From assembly GCF_022965805.1 (NCBI RefSeq), contig NW_027331414.1, positions 1 to 64,000 of the forward strand: a DNA stretch of 64,000 nt, given 5' to 3'. The position numbers and the translations under genes were made by a program. Shown here in pieces: positions 10,245 through 21,959 of this stretch. The notes under the pieces are model-generated. The model was not told the DNA's origin. It worked only from the letters and a program-made list of their open reading frames with translations, and did not search any database. Every line of letters starts with the position of its first letter. Within the stretch, counting starts at the first letter, position 1. The DNA comes from Primulina eburnea (Eukaryota > Streptophyta > Magnoliopsida > Lamiales > Gesneriaceae).

Positions 10245-12110
10245 CAATTACGACTGGAGAAAAGGTTTCCTCATAGTCAACACCTTGCCTTTGAGTATAT
10301 CCTTTTGCTACCAATCTTGTTTTGAAAGTCATTATCTTTCCATTCGCCCCAAGTTTCTTTTTGTAATTCTATTTTCTTCCTATGGGAAAAATTCCCTCAG
10401 GTGGATCTACTAATAACCATACTTGATTCGAATACATAGGATCCATATCAGACTGCATGGCTTCAAGCCATTTACATGAATCGACAACAGACAATTCTTC
10501 CTTGAAGTTTCTTGGATCGTATCAAAGAATAGGCTCATCTTGTCCTTCTTCAAGAAGCAGACTCATCCTACTATGTGGCTTTGAGACACTTTCGGATCTC
10601 TTAGGAGCTTGTGTTTCTTCAACTGGTTGTTGGGGTGTGAGTTTTACCATTTCAGAAGTGGTTGGTTATCGAACTCTTCGAATTATATTATCTTGCCTTT
10701 TCTATCCACTAAAAACTCTTTCTCTAAGAATGTAGCATTTCTTGAAACAAACACTTTTGTTTAATTTAGATCATAGAAATAATATCCAACAGAGTTATTT
10801 GTATATCCCAAAAAGTAGCACAAATTGGCTCTACTATCTAATTTGTCTCTCACTGTATGCTTAACATAAGTAGGACATCCCAATATTATTAAGAAAGAAT
10901 ATTTGGGTTGTTTCCCATCCATATCTCATATGGTATTTTATCCACTGCAATGAACTTGGTCACCGCAATGAACTTGGTTCAACAACCTTTCCGCTGTTCC
11001 AAGCGCGAATCCCAGAAGGATGACGACAATTCGTTAATCTCATGATAGATCGAACCATGTCCATCAATGTTCGATTTCGATGTTCTGACACACCATTCAA
11101 CTGTGCCAGGACAGGGGGAGTCAACTATGAGAGAATCTTATTCTCTTTAAGATAGTCTAGAAGCTCAGTACTTAAAAATTCTCCTCCTCGATCAGATCGA
11201 AGTATCTTGATAATTTTTTCTAGCAGTTTCTCTACTTCAGCTCTGAATTTTTTGAACATTTCAAAAGCTTCGGACTTATATTTCATTAAACAAACATACT
11301 CATAACTCGATTAGTCATTAGTAAAGGCAATGTAGTAGGATTTCCCATATCTCATGCTAACATTTAGCGGGCAGACAAATCTGTATGGATCAAATCCAAC
11401 AGTTCATGTGCACGTTACACTTTCCCTAGGAAAGAGATTTTGTTCATCTTTCCTTTTAGATATGACTTACATGTCTCTAGAGAGGTTATGTCTGAGGAGT
11501 TAGCTAGCATAGAAATGGAAATAATATTTTTGATCAAATATGAGGCATATAAAACATCTCTTAAAAACAACTTAAAATTATTGTTTAACATCAAATAGAT
11601 GTCTCATATGGCTTGTGAAGCAACTCTTGCTTCAGTGCCCATTCTTAAGAAGGTCTCACCTTCCCTTAGCCTTCTACTTCTTTCATCGCGTGCAAATCAT
11701 TGCATAGATTATATCCACTTCCAGTATCTAATATCCAAAAAGTTTAATTAATCGAGACATTTACTTCAATAAAAAACATACCTTTGCTAGAACCTTTCTG
11801 GGCAAGATACTTCTTGCAATTGGGCTTCCAACATCCAGTATTCTTGCAGAGGAAGCAAACATATTCTACTTTGTCGGGCTTTGTGGGCCCTTTAGAAGTG
11901 TTTGGAGTCTGCTTCTTTCTTGGTTTTTCTTTCTTGGAATGTGAAAAACGTCTCTTTCCCTTCCCTTTCGAGCCCTTATTTGTCTAGATGAAGAGCCCAC
12001 AAGAAAAACATGTTTTTCCTTCTTGATGGTGGTTTCATAACTTGTCAGCATGTTGACCAACTCTTCAAGACTGGCCTCCAACTTGTTCATGTTAAATTGT
12101 GATCTCGAAT
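10245..12110 (-). pseudogene. E0 copia gag-pol remnant: gag, protease, integrase, RT start
   Basis: On the minus strand, from 12090 downwards, the sequence encodes late gag (ASLEELVNMLTSYETTIKKEKH), then a CCHC-knuckle region near 11840-11780 and a decayed protease segment near 11750-11500. A long integrase follows: RSDRGGEFLSTELLDYLKEN at about 11200-11130 and EHRNRTLMDMVRS near 11070. The linker before RT (LEAMQSDMDPMYSNQVW at about 10470-10420) and the RT start, ending [11 protein letters not shown] near 10260, close the segment. Reading then stops at the inserted LTR. Many stops and shifts show it is dead. Orientation and order agree with the RNase H remnant at 7438-8150. Confidence 0.85.
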
Positions 12111-12330
12111 AATATCATACAATCACAACTTCCAAAAGGTAGAGCCAATTGCAACCCCTTGCAACACTTAATTTTACCTCACATTTGAAGATGGCCCAAT
12201 AATATTATCCCATTCCTCTTCACTTGTCGAGCCCGACCCATCAATGTTGAACTTTTGTGGACGGTCGCTATGAAATCCCCCAATAATATGAACCGAAGTC
12301 ATGGAAGTTCCACGTATTTCACATAAAATT

Positions 12331-13151
12331 TGTCAGTGAGAGTAGTACTGTGATGGGTGACCTCCTGGGAAGTTCTCATGTGTTAAGCTGCTAACGTTGC
12401 GTCACTTGATCTGGTTGGTTAAGTGGGTCGTAAAAGAGTGACATCGGATCTTAACATACAATACTGTCTCTGCTGGGGATAGGGCCGACGGAGGGAAAGG
12501 GTAAGACTGATTTCTAAGGGATATGAGACAGCACCAGCAGATAGACATGCACCTCCTCAGACTCATGGGCCCAACAGCCCGACCCATTAGTACCCAAGTA
12601 GGTACACTCTGCACTGCCACAAATATAAGGAAATAAATTTGTGCCTTGACTAACAACTATAGCTTTTTGCCTAGTGGTAAGTGTTTGATCCTAACAATTG
12701 GTGTCGGAGCGAGGTAATGGGTTCAAGTCTCCTAAAAATCATATTTATATACTTCTTGGGGAAGGGGAATGTTGGGTTAAGCGTTCATGAGCTAGAGTAG
12801 CACTGAAATGGGTGACCTCTTGGAAAGTTCTCATGCGTCAAGCTGCTGACGTTGTGTCGCTTGATCTGGTTGGCTAAGTGGGCCATAAAAGATTGAAACC
12901 AGATCTTAACGAGTAATATTGTCTTTGATGAGGACAGGGCCGACGGTAGGGAAAGCGTAAACTGATCTCTAAGGGATACGAGACCGCACCAGCAGATAGA
13001 CACGCAACTCCCCGGATTCATGGGCCTAAGAGCCCGACCCATTAGCACAAAATTAGGTGCACTCTGTACTGCCACAAGTATAAGGAAATAAATTTGAGCA
13101 TTGGCTAACATCTATAACTTTTGGTCTAGTAGTAATCGCTTCATCCTAATA
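12331..13151 (+). mobile_element. TRIM 2: miniature LTR retrotransposon (~0.8 kb)
   Basis: Two diverged direct repeats (about 12331-12696 and 12770-13151) share blocks such as GGGTGACCTC, GATCTGGTTGG, AGGGCCGACGG, CACCAGCAGATAGACA and AAGGAAATAAATTTG. The 73-bp interior starts with a primer binding site, ATTGGTGTCGGAGCGAGG (12697-12714), an initiator-Met PBS with two changes. It ends in a polypurine tract TGGGGAAGGGGAA (12757-12769), directly followed by TGTTGGG, the start of the right LTR. The LTRs differ by well over 10% by eye, so this copy is old. Its left LTR has a diverged or shortened start. It lies between E0's gag and leader. Confidence 0.8.
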
Positions 13152-14384
13152 GCTTCCTGGCGTCCAGGTTTCCACAATAATATGAGCCAGATTTTGACTG
13201 CGGGTAGCATTCATCATGCAACCACCGTTGATGGAAGGCAAGGAAACATTAAACTTTCTTTCAATTTTTCTTTTAATGGGATTGATTTAAATGTTGAATC
13301 TTCTCCAAAATGATGGATTTTTAATTTTTAAAATTTGTCTCATCTTTAATTTTTAAAATCTTGCGCCATGTTTGTTTGTATGATTGTCGGATTCATGCAA
13401 CTATTGTTATTATATTAATAATAACACACATATTGATTACTTATAATATATCACATGCATTATAAATAATAAAGGATGATAAATAACTGAGAGCTAATTG
13501 ATCCATATGAGTCATATATGGATCCTTGTCCAAACCTTGGTAAATGTAGGGATGAAATTCAATAGTACATAAGCTTCTAATATTTTACTAGTATTCGATC
13601 TTCAAAACTTCTTTTGAGGATCTGGGCCCAGCGTCTTCAAATCTTGATCTCCGACTAAAACTAATATTTACATTAAATTTTCATGGTACATTGGGATACA
13701 AGGAGTGGGAACGGGACTTAAACCAAGCCCACTTTTAAATAATTATCAAATAATTAAAACCACAACATTTAAAATATCCTAGCATACGCATAGCAAATTG
13801 GTCATTATCGATCATATTTTTTACAATATAATATGAAATATTATTTTAAATCAATAATATCTTATATTATACACAAATCATGCATCTTGTAAATTATCGC
13901 TAACCGCAATAATTATTAAGTTAAACAAACATTTTTATTTAACTTCAAATAATTAAATTTCTTAAAATACCTTTAAACACAAATAACTAAAATCTAACTC
14001 TAATTATTTATTTCGTGAGAAAATTCCACTGTTTTAAGAAAAAAAAATTCGAGGATATGTTTGATCAATTTTTATAAAATATCAATTTTGACCCAAAAAT
14101 TTTGATACTTTGAAAAATGCCCCAGGGGTGTCTCGAAAGAGTCCCTGTAAAGTAAGGATGCCAGAGACTATCTCCGAAGCCTACTCAAGTCACTGTCATA
14201 CTGCCTTAATAGTTAGGGTAGCACTTGCAGCCACTGCTCGAATTGCCGTCCTTAAAAAAATTATTTAAAATTGGGCAAGCAATACGTTGCCTGTCCAGGG
14301 CAGTGCTTCCCATGCGCGATGCCTGGAACAGTTCCAAGCAGCCACGAAAATGTTTTTTTTTTCGAAAATATGTTTTCGGGGGCT
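13152..14384. other. Non-coding sequence, probably E0 leader and older spacer
   Basis: AT-rich non-coding sequence. It runs up to E1's left target duplication (GTTTT, 14385-14389) and continues after E1 at 42848 into a minus-strand primer binding site and LTR, so it should lie between E0's gag and its 5' LTR. CAATAATATGA followed by G/A and CC recurs here (about 13173) and left of TRIM 2 (about 12284). I recognise no gene. Confidence 0.45.
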
Positions 14385-14389
14385 GTTTT

Positions 14390-16410
14390 TGTAATACCCG
14401 AATTTGTAAAAAAAAAAATTTTAAAAAGAAGTTACTATTCACGGGTACTTTTTATGGGTACTATTCAAGCGCTGCAGCGCTAGAAAGTAGCGCCTAGGCG
14501 CTAGAGCTACGGCAATTTTGGCGCCGCAGCGCCAGAAAGTAGCGCTGAGGCGCTAAAAACACGAAAAAACAAATATCTAAGTCAACTTTCACCTCCTCCA
14601 ATCATTTCTCCTCCACCGAAACCCTCTTCCTTCCATTTTCTACATTTCTTCCTTCAATCTATGGGAGATTTGTTCAAGAAAATTTTGAAATGAAGTTAGA
14701 TTTGTGATCCTCTCGTCACGGGCTTCACGAGGATGTAAGTATTTCCCATTTTTATTCAAGTCTGGAAATTGGTTGAAGTTTAGAATTGATATTTGAGTTG
14801 ATATTTGAGATATTGAGATGTTGGAGATGTTGTATTTGTGTTGGTTTGAATTTAAAAGGGATATGAGAATGGTTTCTTGTTTATGTACGAAGAACAATTT
14901 CCACGCCTTCTGTATTTCGTGTTTATGGGACATTTGTGTTTGGATTTTCGAGTTATGGTCTTCATCAAACTTGTAGTTAATCGAGTTGGCTTCGATTTGG
15001 TTCAAGAATCACTCAATTCTATGAAGAATTGAAAGAGATATGCTATATTTACTAAATCTGGTCTAGAATCCCGAGTTTGTGTCCATGGCTTTTTTTTATT
15101 CGAATTCTGGTATTAATCGGTTGGGATTTTGAATTTGGAGTTCCAAAGAAAGTTATAGAACATTGTCTTGTCTTCGAAATGATATAAGATAGTCTTGATT
15201 CCATTGAGTATTGAGGGAGTTATTCTCCAAATACTAAATGGTGCCAGATTTATACTGATGCAGAATTTCGAAAATTATGTGGTATGTTTCATATTATGAA
15301 CGACTGGGTAAATGACTTTATTTGACAAAAGTTTATGAAGAAGAATTGTTGGGATTTGAGTTTTCTTGCATATCCAATTGGTGGATCTTGATTTGAAGCC
15401 GTATTGAATTAATTATGAATTTTCTACAGAAACTGCTCTGTTTTGATAAATGATCTGAGTTCTTGAGTTATAGTAGACTTAAGAGGTTCAAGACTTCTCA
15501 CCTACACATTTCGATCTTCTTTTGATAATATTTGAAAGGTATGTTACAGTCGGTAACATACGAGGTAAAAGTATCATTTTTATTTTAAATAGAAAATTCG
15601 ATGGCTTGATGAATTATTTGTTATTTTTTGATGATTGATCTTTTGAGATGAGCTTATTATGATATTGACTTGATGAGATTGAAATGCATCATTGCATTGC
15701 ATATTGAGCCACTTTTGATTCAGATTTGATATGGCGGAGGTCGCCTTGATTTATTGATTTGTTGGACGTATGGGGCTATAGTTGAGTTGGCATAGTGTAT
15801 GCGGAGGTCGCTGCTATGGCCTGAACACTCTCTATAGGCGCACCATAGTCTTGGGATTGTAGAACACAACACACCACCTCGAGCGGATGAGTCGGTGGAT
15901 GTTGTTGGTGGATTCTCTTCCCTTGGGCACCCTATGACCAGATGATTAACTTGATCTTGATATTTATTGATAGCCCACAGCTTCTGATCATTCATTGCAT
16001 TATATTGCATCTTTATGAATTTATATGAACTATTTGAAATTTTAGTTCTCATATGTTATTGATTGTATCATACTTGGTTTATACTCACCGGCATGTCCGG
16101 TACCTCTTGTTTTCATGTGCTTGACGGTAGGTGAGGCGAGGTTTGGATGCCAGAGTCCAGTTCCAGGCGAGGAGATACGTGTTAGAGTGGGATTCTCAGG
16201 TCTTAGGAGCTATGTGATGATGTTTGGATTTATTTGGTTCACTACTTTATTTTGGCATGTTAAAATTTATATTTCAAACATTTGTAACCTTTAAATTATT
16301 TTGACGATATTTTATGTCAGTTTGTGAGCCACAAATTATGTATTTACTAAATCATTTGGTTTGTTACAATTATAATTATTGGTATTAGATGTCGGACCCG
16401 GGGCCCCACA
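14390..16410 (+). repeat. E1 5' LTR
   Basis: It begins TGTAATACCCGAATTT and ends GGGGCCCCACA. A GC-rich hairpin cluster with repeated AGCGCT/GGCGCT palindromes lies at 14467-14560, just inside the start, and matches the cluster at 40930-41025 in the 3' LTR. Exact boundaries are set by the 3' LTR copy and the flanking GTTTT duplication. Confidence 0.93.
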
Positions 16411-16415
16411 TTAGG

Positions 16416-16427
16416 TGGTATTAGAGC
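16416..16427 (+). other. E1 primer binding site (tRNA-iMet)
   Basis: TGGTATTAGAGC lies 5 bp after the LTR end. It is complementary to the 3' end of initiator-Met tRNA except for one C-to-T change from the usual TGGTATCAGAGC. Confidence 0.9.
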
Positions 16428-16671
16428 GTAAGATATTTGGGAACATGGTAGATCGAGTCAGTTTGAATTTGCTTGATCATGTGATATATTTGCTAGCATT
16501 TTCATTGTGCTATGATGTGGAATACATGATTTAAATTGAGATATTATATTGTTGAGTTTTATTCGAGATTTTTGAGATTGTTGAGTCTCAAGAGCCAGAG
16601 ATGATTGATACAAGATTGAGATGATTATGATATTGTGATTTTATATGTGTTTGATCTATTTTATATCAGAC

Positions 16672-17367
16672 ATGGCTACTCGAGGTAGAGGTCGTGGTAG
16701 ACCTAGACAGGACATACCAGTGGCACAAGATCAGGGCAGTGCTACTCATACTCAGATGGATATAACTCCGACTCCGATGGAGATACTGTTAGCCAGATTT
16801 CAGTCTTTGCACCCACCGATGTTGAAGGGTACAGAGAATGCATTAGAGTGTGAGAAATGGTTGGAGAATATGGATCAATTATTTGAATCTCTTGATTATC
16901 TAGATGATCGTAGAATCAAATTAGTTGTTCATCAGTTATTAGATGTTGCTAAGAGTTCGTGGATCATGGCAAAGAAAGCTTTAGAGGGTCGAGGTACGAT
17001 CGTTACCTGGGATATTTTTAAATCTGAATTTTATCAACGTTTCTTTCCTACATCTTACAGGAAAGATAGAGGAGCCGAGTTTGCAAATTTAAAGCAGGGA
17101 AATCTGAATATTGAGGAGTATGTTGCTAAGTTCTCGAATTTACTGAGATTTTCTCCTCATATAGCATCCGATGAAGAAGCTAAGGCCGATCATTTCATAA
17201 ATGGTCTTAATCCTGATATATTTACCCTGGTTAATACTGGAAGGCCTAACACTTTTACTGAGGCTCTTGATCGAGCCAGGGGAGCTGAAATTGGAATCAT
17301 TAGGCAGAGAGGTTCTCAATATTCCCAAAGACCCCAACAGCCACAGTTCCGACATCAGTTCAGATAG
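16672..17367 (+). pseudogene. E1 gag (capsid), interrupted by a stop
   Basis: It starts at ATG with an Arg/Gly-rich N-terminus (MATRGRGRGRPRQ). The retrotransposon gag domain follows, with CEKWLENMDQLFE at about residues 62-74, SWIMAKKALEGRGTIVTWDIFKSEFYQRFFP and YVAKFSNLLRFSPH. A TAG at 17365-17367 interrupts the frame, yet coding resumes directly after it in the same frame with gag's basic tail, so this is a single nonsense mutation. Gag packages element RNA into cytoplasmic virus-like particles. The classic WW in the middle is WI here (SWIMAKK). Confidence 0.85.
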
Positions 17368-18627
17368 GGTAATACAGGCGGTAACAGTGGCAACATAAAA
17401 GAGCAGTTCAAGGCTAGAGACAAACAATTTAAGAGGCATGGTAGTAATTTTTTGAGTTCTAGTGGATCTAAACAGTCTGGTTCAGTTCATAGCACTGGTT
17501 ATTCAGGCCCGACTTGTGGTCATTGTGGTGGTAGACATTATACCGATCGGTGTAGAGTAGTCTCGGGAGCTTGCTACTTGTGTAACCAAGTGGGACATTA
17601 TGCTCGAGTGTATCCTAATCGTGGCAGTGATATATCTCAGAGTGGGGGATCATCGAGACAAACACCTCACCAGAATTGTCAGACCCCTGCAGTTCATTCC
17701 TATAAGCAGTCAAACCGGTCATATCAGAACAAACAGAGTGGTGACCACAGGGTAGGAGATCCACATAGACAACAGGCTCGAGTTTTTGCACTCACTGAGG
17801 ATGAGGCACATAATGCTCCAGATACTGTTATTTCAGGTAATTGTTTTCTCTCAGGTTATCCTGCATATGTTTTGATGGATACTGGTGCATCACATACTTT
17901 CATAGCTGAGCACTTTGTCACATTGCATTCGTTGAATTCTATGCCATTATTGTCTACATTATCTATTTCTACCCCACTGGGCAAAGTGATGAGGTCAGCT
18001 GAAATCATAAGTGGTTGTGAATTTTGTTATGAGGATAATGTCATTGAACTTGATTGTATTGTATTGGAGATGTCTGATTTTGACTGCATAGTTGGCATTG
18101 ACATGTTGACAAGACACAGGGCTACTGTAGATTGTTTTCAGAAGGTTGTTAAGTTTAGACCTGATATGACAGATCACTGTACGTTCTATGGTAAAGGTTC
18201 TCGAGCTAAGATTCCTTTGATATCTGTTTTGTCCATGACTCGTTTGTTGCATAAAGGAGCCGAATGTTTCTTGTTTTATGCAATTGATATTTCAAGGTCA
18301 TTACCTAAATTGGAAGATATTCCAATTGTTAGTGAATTTTCAGATGTATTTCCAGATGAGATTCCAGGATTTCCTCCAGTCCGAGAGATTGATTTCAACA
18401 TTGAGTTGATGCCAGGTACACAACCTATTTCTAGAGCTCCTTATAGGATGGCGCCAATTGAACTGAAGGAACTAAAGGAACAACTTGAGGATTTATTGGT
18501 TAATGGTGGTATAAGACCAAGTGTTTCACCTTGGGGTGCTCCGGTTTTATTCGTGAAGAAGAAAGATGGGTCTATGAGACTTTGTGTCGATTATAGACAG
18601 TTGAATAAAGCGACAGTAAAGAATAAG
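17368..18627 (+). pseudogene. E1 gag end, protease and RT start (cut by E2)
   Basis: Continuing in the gag frame, this encodes two zinc knuckles near 17515-17610 ([13 protein letters not shown] and [14 protein letters not shown], the second lacking its last Cys, which is Tyr). The aspartic protease follows with the intact active site DTGASH near 17878-17895. Next comes the linker to RT, ending with [20 protein letters not shown] and the DYRQLNK motif at about 18590. Coding stops where E2 begins at 18628, and the last five bases (ATAAG) are the duplicated target. The rest of RT resumes at 26262. Confidence 0.9.
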
Positions 18628-20633
18628 TGTAATGCCCGAGATTAAATCATTATAATCAGACGTTGATTAATTGACATGATTGAGATTATAAGAACTCAAA
18701 TGAACCGATATGACAAGGCCGGGCGTCGTTGCACTTGTTAGCCAAGTATTTGGGCAGGAACTTCGGCGCTCGAGCGGTAGAAAAGCACCGCCCGAGCGCC
18801 AATGCATCACAAATTATTGCTCGGACAGAAGGTTCGGCGCCCGGGCGGTAGATTTCTACCGCCCGAGCGCCAAGGTTGCGATTTGGAATTCCGGACAGTA
18901 TGTTCGGCGCCCGAGCGGTACATTTCGACCGCTCGAGCGCCACCCGGAAATCATGAAAGGTAGCCACGTTTCAATTTCATGCAAGACGGATATATGTATA
19001 CATATAAACGTTTGTAATCCCTCAGAAATCAGAAACAAAGATCGAGAAAAGGGTTCAGAATAAGAGTTGAAAATCCTTACGCCTTTTTCGAGAAATCCGT
19101 CCGTCTGAATTAGAATGCGACTTCAGTACCGTGTTCCTATCAAAACAGGCTACAACTGGACGTAAGTTTTGTTACGTTTAGACATGCTTTGAATTTATGA
19201 GGTGGTCAGAATTGAATAGGACTCATATATGAGGTTCTTGTCATGTTAGACATCATAGAATCGAAGTCAGAATAAGAAACAGAGTGTTTATATTATTGTT
19301 ATGATTTTTGGAGTTAATTTGACTGAGATTTCATATCAGATTCGTATTGTTATTAAGATTATCACTTGTATCAGTATTGATTACGAGTTCTGGTATTATA
19401 TTTGTGATGTTGAGAATGACGGGGTTATTCAGATTGTCTCGTTATGCCGTTTAAACATCAGTTAAGTTAGATTGATCAGATTCAGATATGATTTCGAGTA
19501 GATTGTGATATTATTGATATGACTCAGATGGTATATTGCTCAGAGATTGATCAGACTATGTACTGATTTGAGTATTGATCAGAACAGATTGTGTATTGAG
19601 TTATACATTGATACAGTGTATTGATTATTGCCATTTCAGATCAGATATGGACAAATTCGACTTCGAGACTTCGTCTTCATCGGACGGGGACGACAAAGGT
19701 ATAATTCATGTGATATCCGGGAAGAACAACTCAATTGAGATCGCGTTGAGTTGCCCACTAAATCACATACTATACTCTTGTTATGTTTTATATGATTATG
19801 TTATGATGATAAATTGTTATTCATGCATTAAGATAGGACAGTCTGGAGATCAGGCAGACTCTAGACGTTCGGCGATATCTCAGCTTAGGGGAAGATCACC
19901 TCCCCTATTGTAGATGTGGATACAGATCAGGCCGAAGTCTAGGAATAAGACGTACAGCACCACGATTGGTTGGGTAGGTGACAGCCAGTGACGTCTTATT
20001 CACCCCGGGATCCCTAGAGTTATAGTTGAGTCGAGTCTAGACATGATTTGAATAGGACTGCATGCTCATATGGATGTGGCTCCTAGATCATGGGACCCAT
20101 CATTATTACTTTCAGTTATGATAGCATGTTTGTATGATTTAGATTGTTTATATGCATGTTTAGCTGATTTGAAGTGCATGCTTGTTGTGATTAGATTTCA
20201 TAGCTTATGAAATCTAATGTTTTGATTTTATTCGTGACAGCATGTTTCATGAATTATTTTATGTATATACATGTTCACCATGTTTTATACTGGGATTTAT
20301 TTCTCACCGGAGTTATCCGGCTGTTGTCTTGTTTTGTATGTGTGCACGACAACAGGTGGGGCTGGATCAGGGTCAAGATGATGATGAGAGAAGACGAGTG
20401 TAGCGTGGTGATTCCGGACTTACAGTAGACTTGGTTTTATTACTGGACTTTAGTAGTTGAACCTGAAATTAGCTTGTTGTACTTTAATACTGAAATGTAT
20501 TTATACAGACATGTATAGTATTTAGATTCCATTACCTTCCGCAGTTATATCTTAAAACGAAAAATTTTTAGACCCTGTTTTATCTTAATTGATAATTTAA
20601 ATCCCAAAGATGATTAGCGTCCGGGCCCCCACA
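18628..20633 (+). repeat. E2 5' LTR
   Basis: It begins TGTAATGCCCGAGATT and ends CCCCCACA. Its GC-rich hairpin cluster (18764-18945) carries three spaced arms of the type GGCGCNCGAGCGGTA...CCGCNCGAGCGCC. A TATAAAC box at 19003-19009 follows and is a likely promoter core. Near the end (20318-20360) an inverted repeat CTGTTGTC/GACAACAG precedes ACAGGTGG. Confidence 0.93.
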
Positions 20634-20638
20634 ACAGG

Positions 20639-20650
20639 TGGTATCAGAGC
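20639..20650 (+). other. E2 primer binding site (tRNA-iMet)
   Basis: A perfect TGGTATCAGAGC starts 6 bp after the LTR end and is complementary to the initiator-Met tRNA 3' end. Confidence 0.92.
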
Positions 20651-21091
20651 GAGGATCCTTTAGAGATAGATCTTTAGATTGAGATAGTTAGAACTGATAG
20701 ATCTTTTAGATTGACTTAGATTGAGATAGAAGAGAATGAGCGGGGTAGATGAATTTTCTTTCCTTGCATGTGTGTGCTAGCATGAGATTGATTTTAATGT
20801 TGATTGACATTGTGTGCTAGCATGAGACTATGTGTTACTGCTTAAAGACACATGTTTACCTGATTATATGATTTGAATTGGTATTATGTATTCTTAAATA
20901 TGAATCAGATCGGATTCATGATCAGCAGTAAGATGATCATGATCAGAAAAGACTGGCACAGATTTGTATTATTGGGTTACTAATGTTTGTGGTAATCAGA
21001 TGTACCTCCCCGAAGGATTTTGGAAACAGGCAGTACTTCGTATGAGTAGCCATATATACCAGAACCGCAGATAGATGTGTCAGCGACTCCG

Positions 21092-21952
21092 ATGGAAACC
21101 AAGTTGGCAGAATTTCAGTTATTTCAGCCGCCGATTCTGAGTGGTACAGAGACGCCTGAAACGTGTCAGCACTGGGTTGAGGACATAGAGATATTGTTCG
21201 ATCTACTGGATTGTACAGATGACCAAAGAGTTAAATTGGTATTTCACCAATTACAAGAGGCTGCCAGAAGTTGGTGGATTACAATCAAAAGAGTATTAGC
21301 ACTACGTGGTACTGTGATCACGTGGGAAGTCTTCAAGACTGAATTCTATCAAAGATTTTTCTCCGCCTCGTACCGAGAAGACAAGAAAGCAGAATTTGAG
21401 AATTTAAGTCAAGGTCAATTGAATATTGATGATTATGCTGCTAAATTTTCTACTCTGTTGCGTTTTGCTCCTCATATGGCTAGAGATGACGAAGCTGTAG
21501 TGAGTCAATTCGTTAGAGGATTAAATTCGGAGATAGTTGCATTCATGAATCTACAGCGACCCTATCACTTTGCTGATGTCTTGAGTAAAGCAAAGAGAGC
21601 AGAAGAGAGTCTGATTCGACAATTAACGAGGTTGTGTGTGAAGCAACCCCAGACACCACAATCCCCTTCGAGATTTGAACGTGGCAGCACGAGTGGAAAG
21701 CAAGATTTGCTGAAAGCTCGGAAGAAACAGTTCAAGAAGTTAGGCAGTGGTTCCTCCAGTTCCAGTGGTTCCAGTCCGAGTTATACTGGAGTCTATTGCG
21801 CTAGGTGTGGAGGGAGACATCCCACCGAACAATGCCAGGGAGTAACTGGTAGATGCAATATCTGCGGACAGCATGGGCATTTTGCTAGAGTGTGTCCTCA
21901 GAAGGGTTCCCAAAGATTCTGGGGAGCAGGACCATCGGGTGGCAATGCGTGA
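21092..21952 (+). CDS. E2 gag (capsid and two zinc knuckles)
   Basis: The first usable ATG of the main frame is at 21092 (METKLAEF), giving 286 aa. Homologous sequence continues upstream to an ATG at 21000, but a one-base length change there and a TAG at 21047 cut the N-terminus. Visible parts are the retrotransposon gag domain (SWWITIKRVLALRGTVITW, FYQRFFSASYREDKK, YAAKFSTLLRFAPHMARDDEA), a basic and Ser-rich linker, then two knuckles, CARCGGRHPTEQC and CNICGQHGHFARVC. It ends at a natural stop after GGNA. Compared with the ruined pol downstream it is strikingly open. It could supply capsid, but protease and RT would have to come from a related element. Confidence 0.75.
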   Translation: METKLAEFQLFQPPILSGTETPETCQHWVEDIEILFDLLDCTDDQRVKLVFHQLQEAARSWWITIKRVLALRGTVITWEVFKTEFYQRFFSASYREDKKAEFENLSQGQLNIDDYAAKFSTLLRFAPHMARDDEAVVSQFVRGLNSEIVAFMNLQRPYHFADVLSKAKRAEESLIRQLTRLCVKQPQTPQSPSRFERGSTSGKQDLLKARKKQFKKLGSGSSSSSGSSPSYTGVYCARCGGRHPTEQCQGVTGRCNICGQHGHFARVCPQKGSQRFWGAGPSGGNA

Positions 21953-21959
21953 AAAACAG

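Noticed and set aside
12402..13111. Two similar minus-strand frames (84 and 108 codons)
   Set aside because: They are antisense readings of the two TRIM 2 LTRs and their similarity comes from the LTR duplication.
18686..19063. Frames in the E2 LTR (also 24314-24691, 19575-19913, 20207-20428)
   Set aside because: They lie within LTRs and are duplicated only because LTRs are. Substitutions between copies show no coding bias I can see, and no domain is present.
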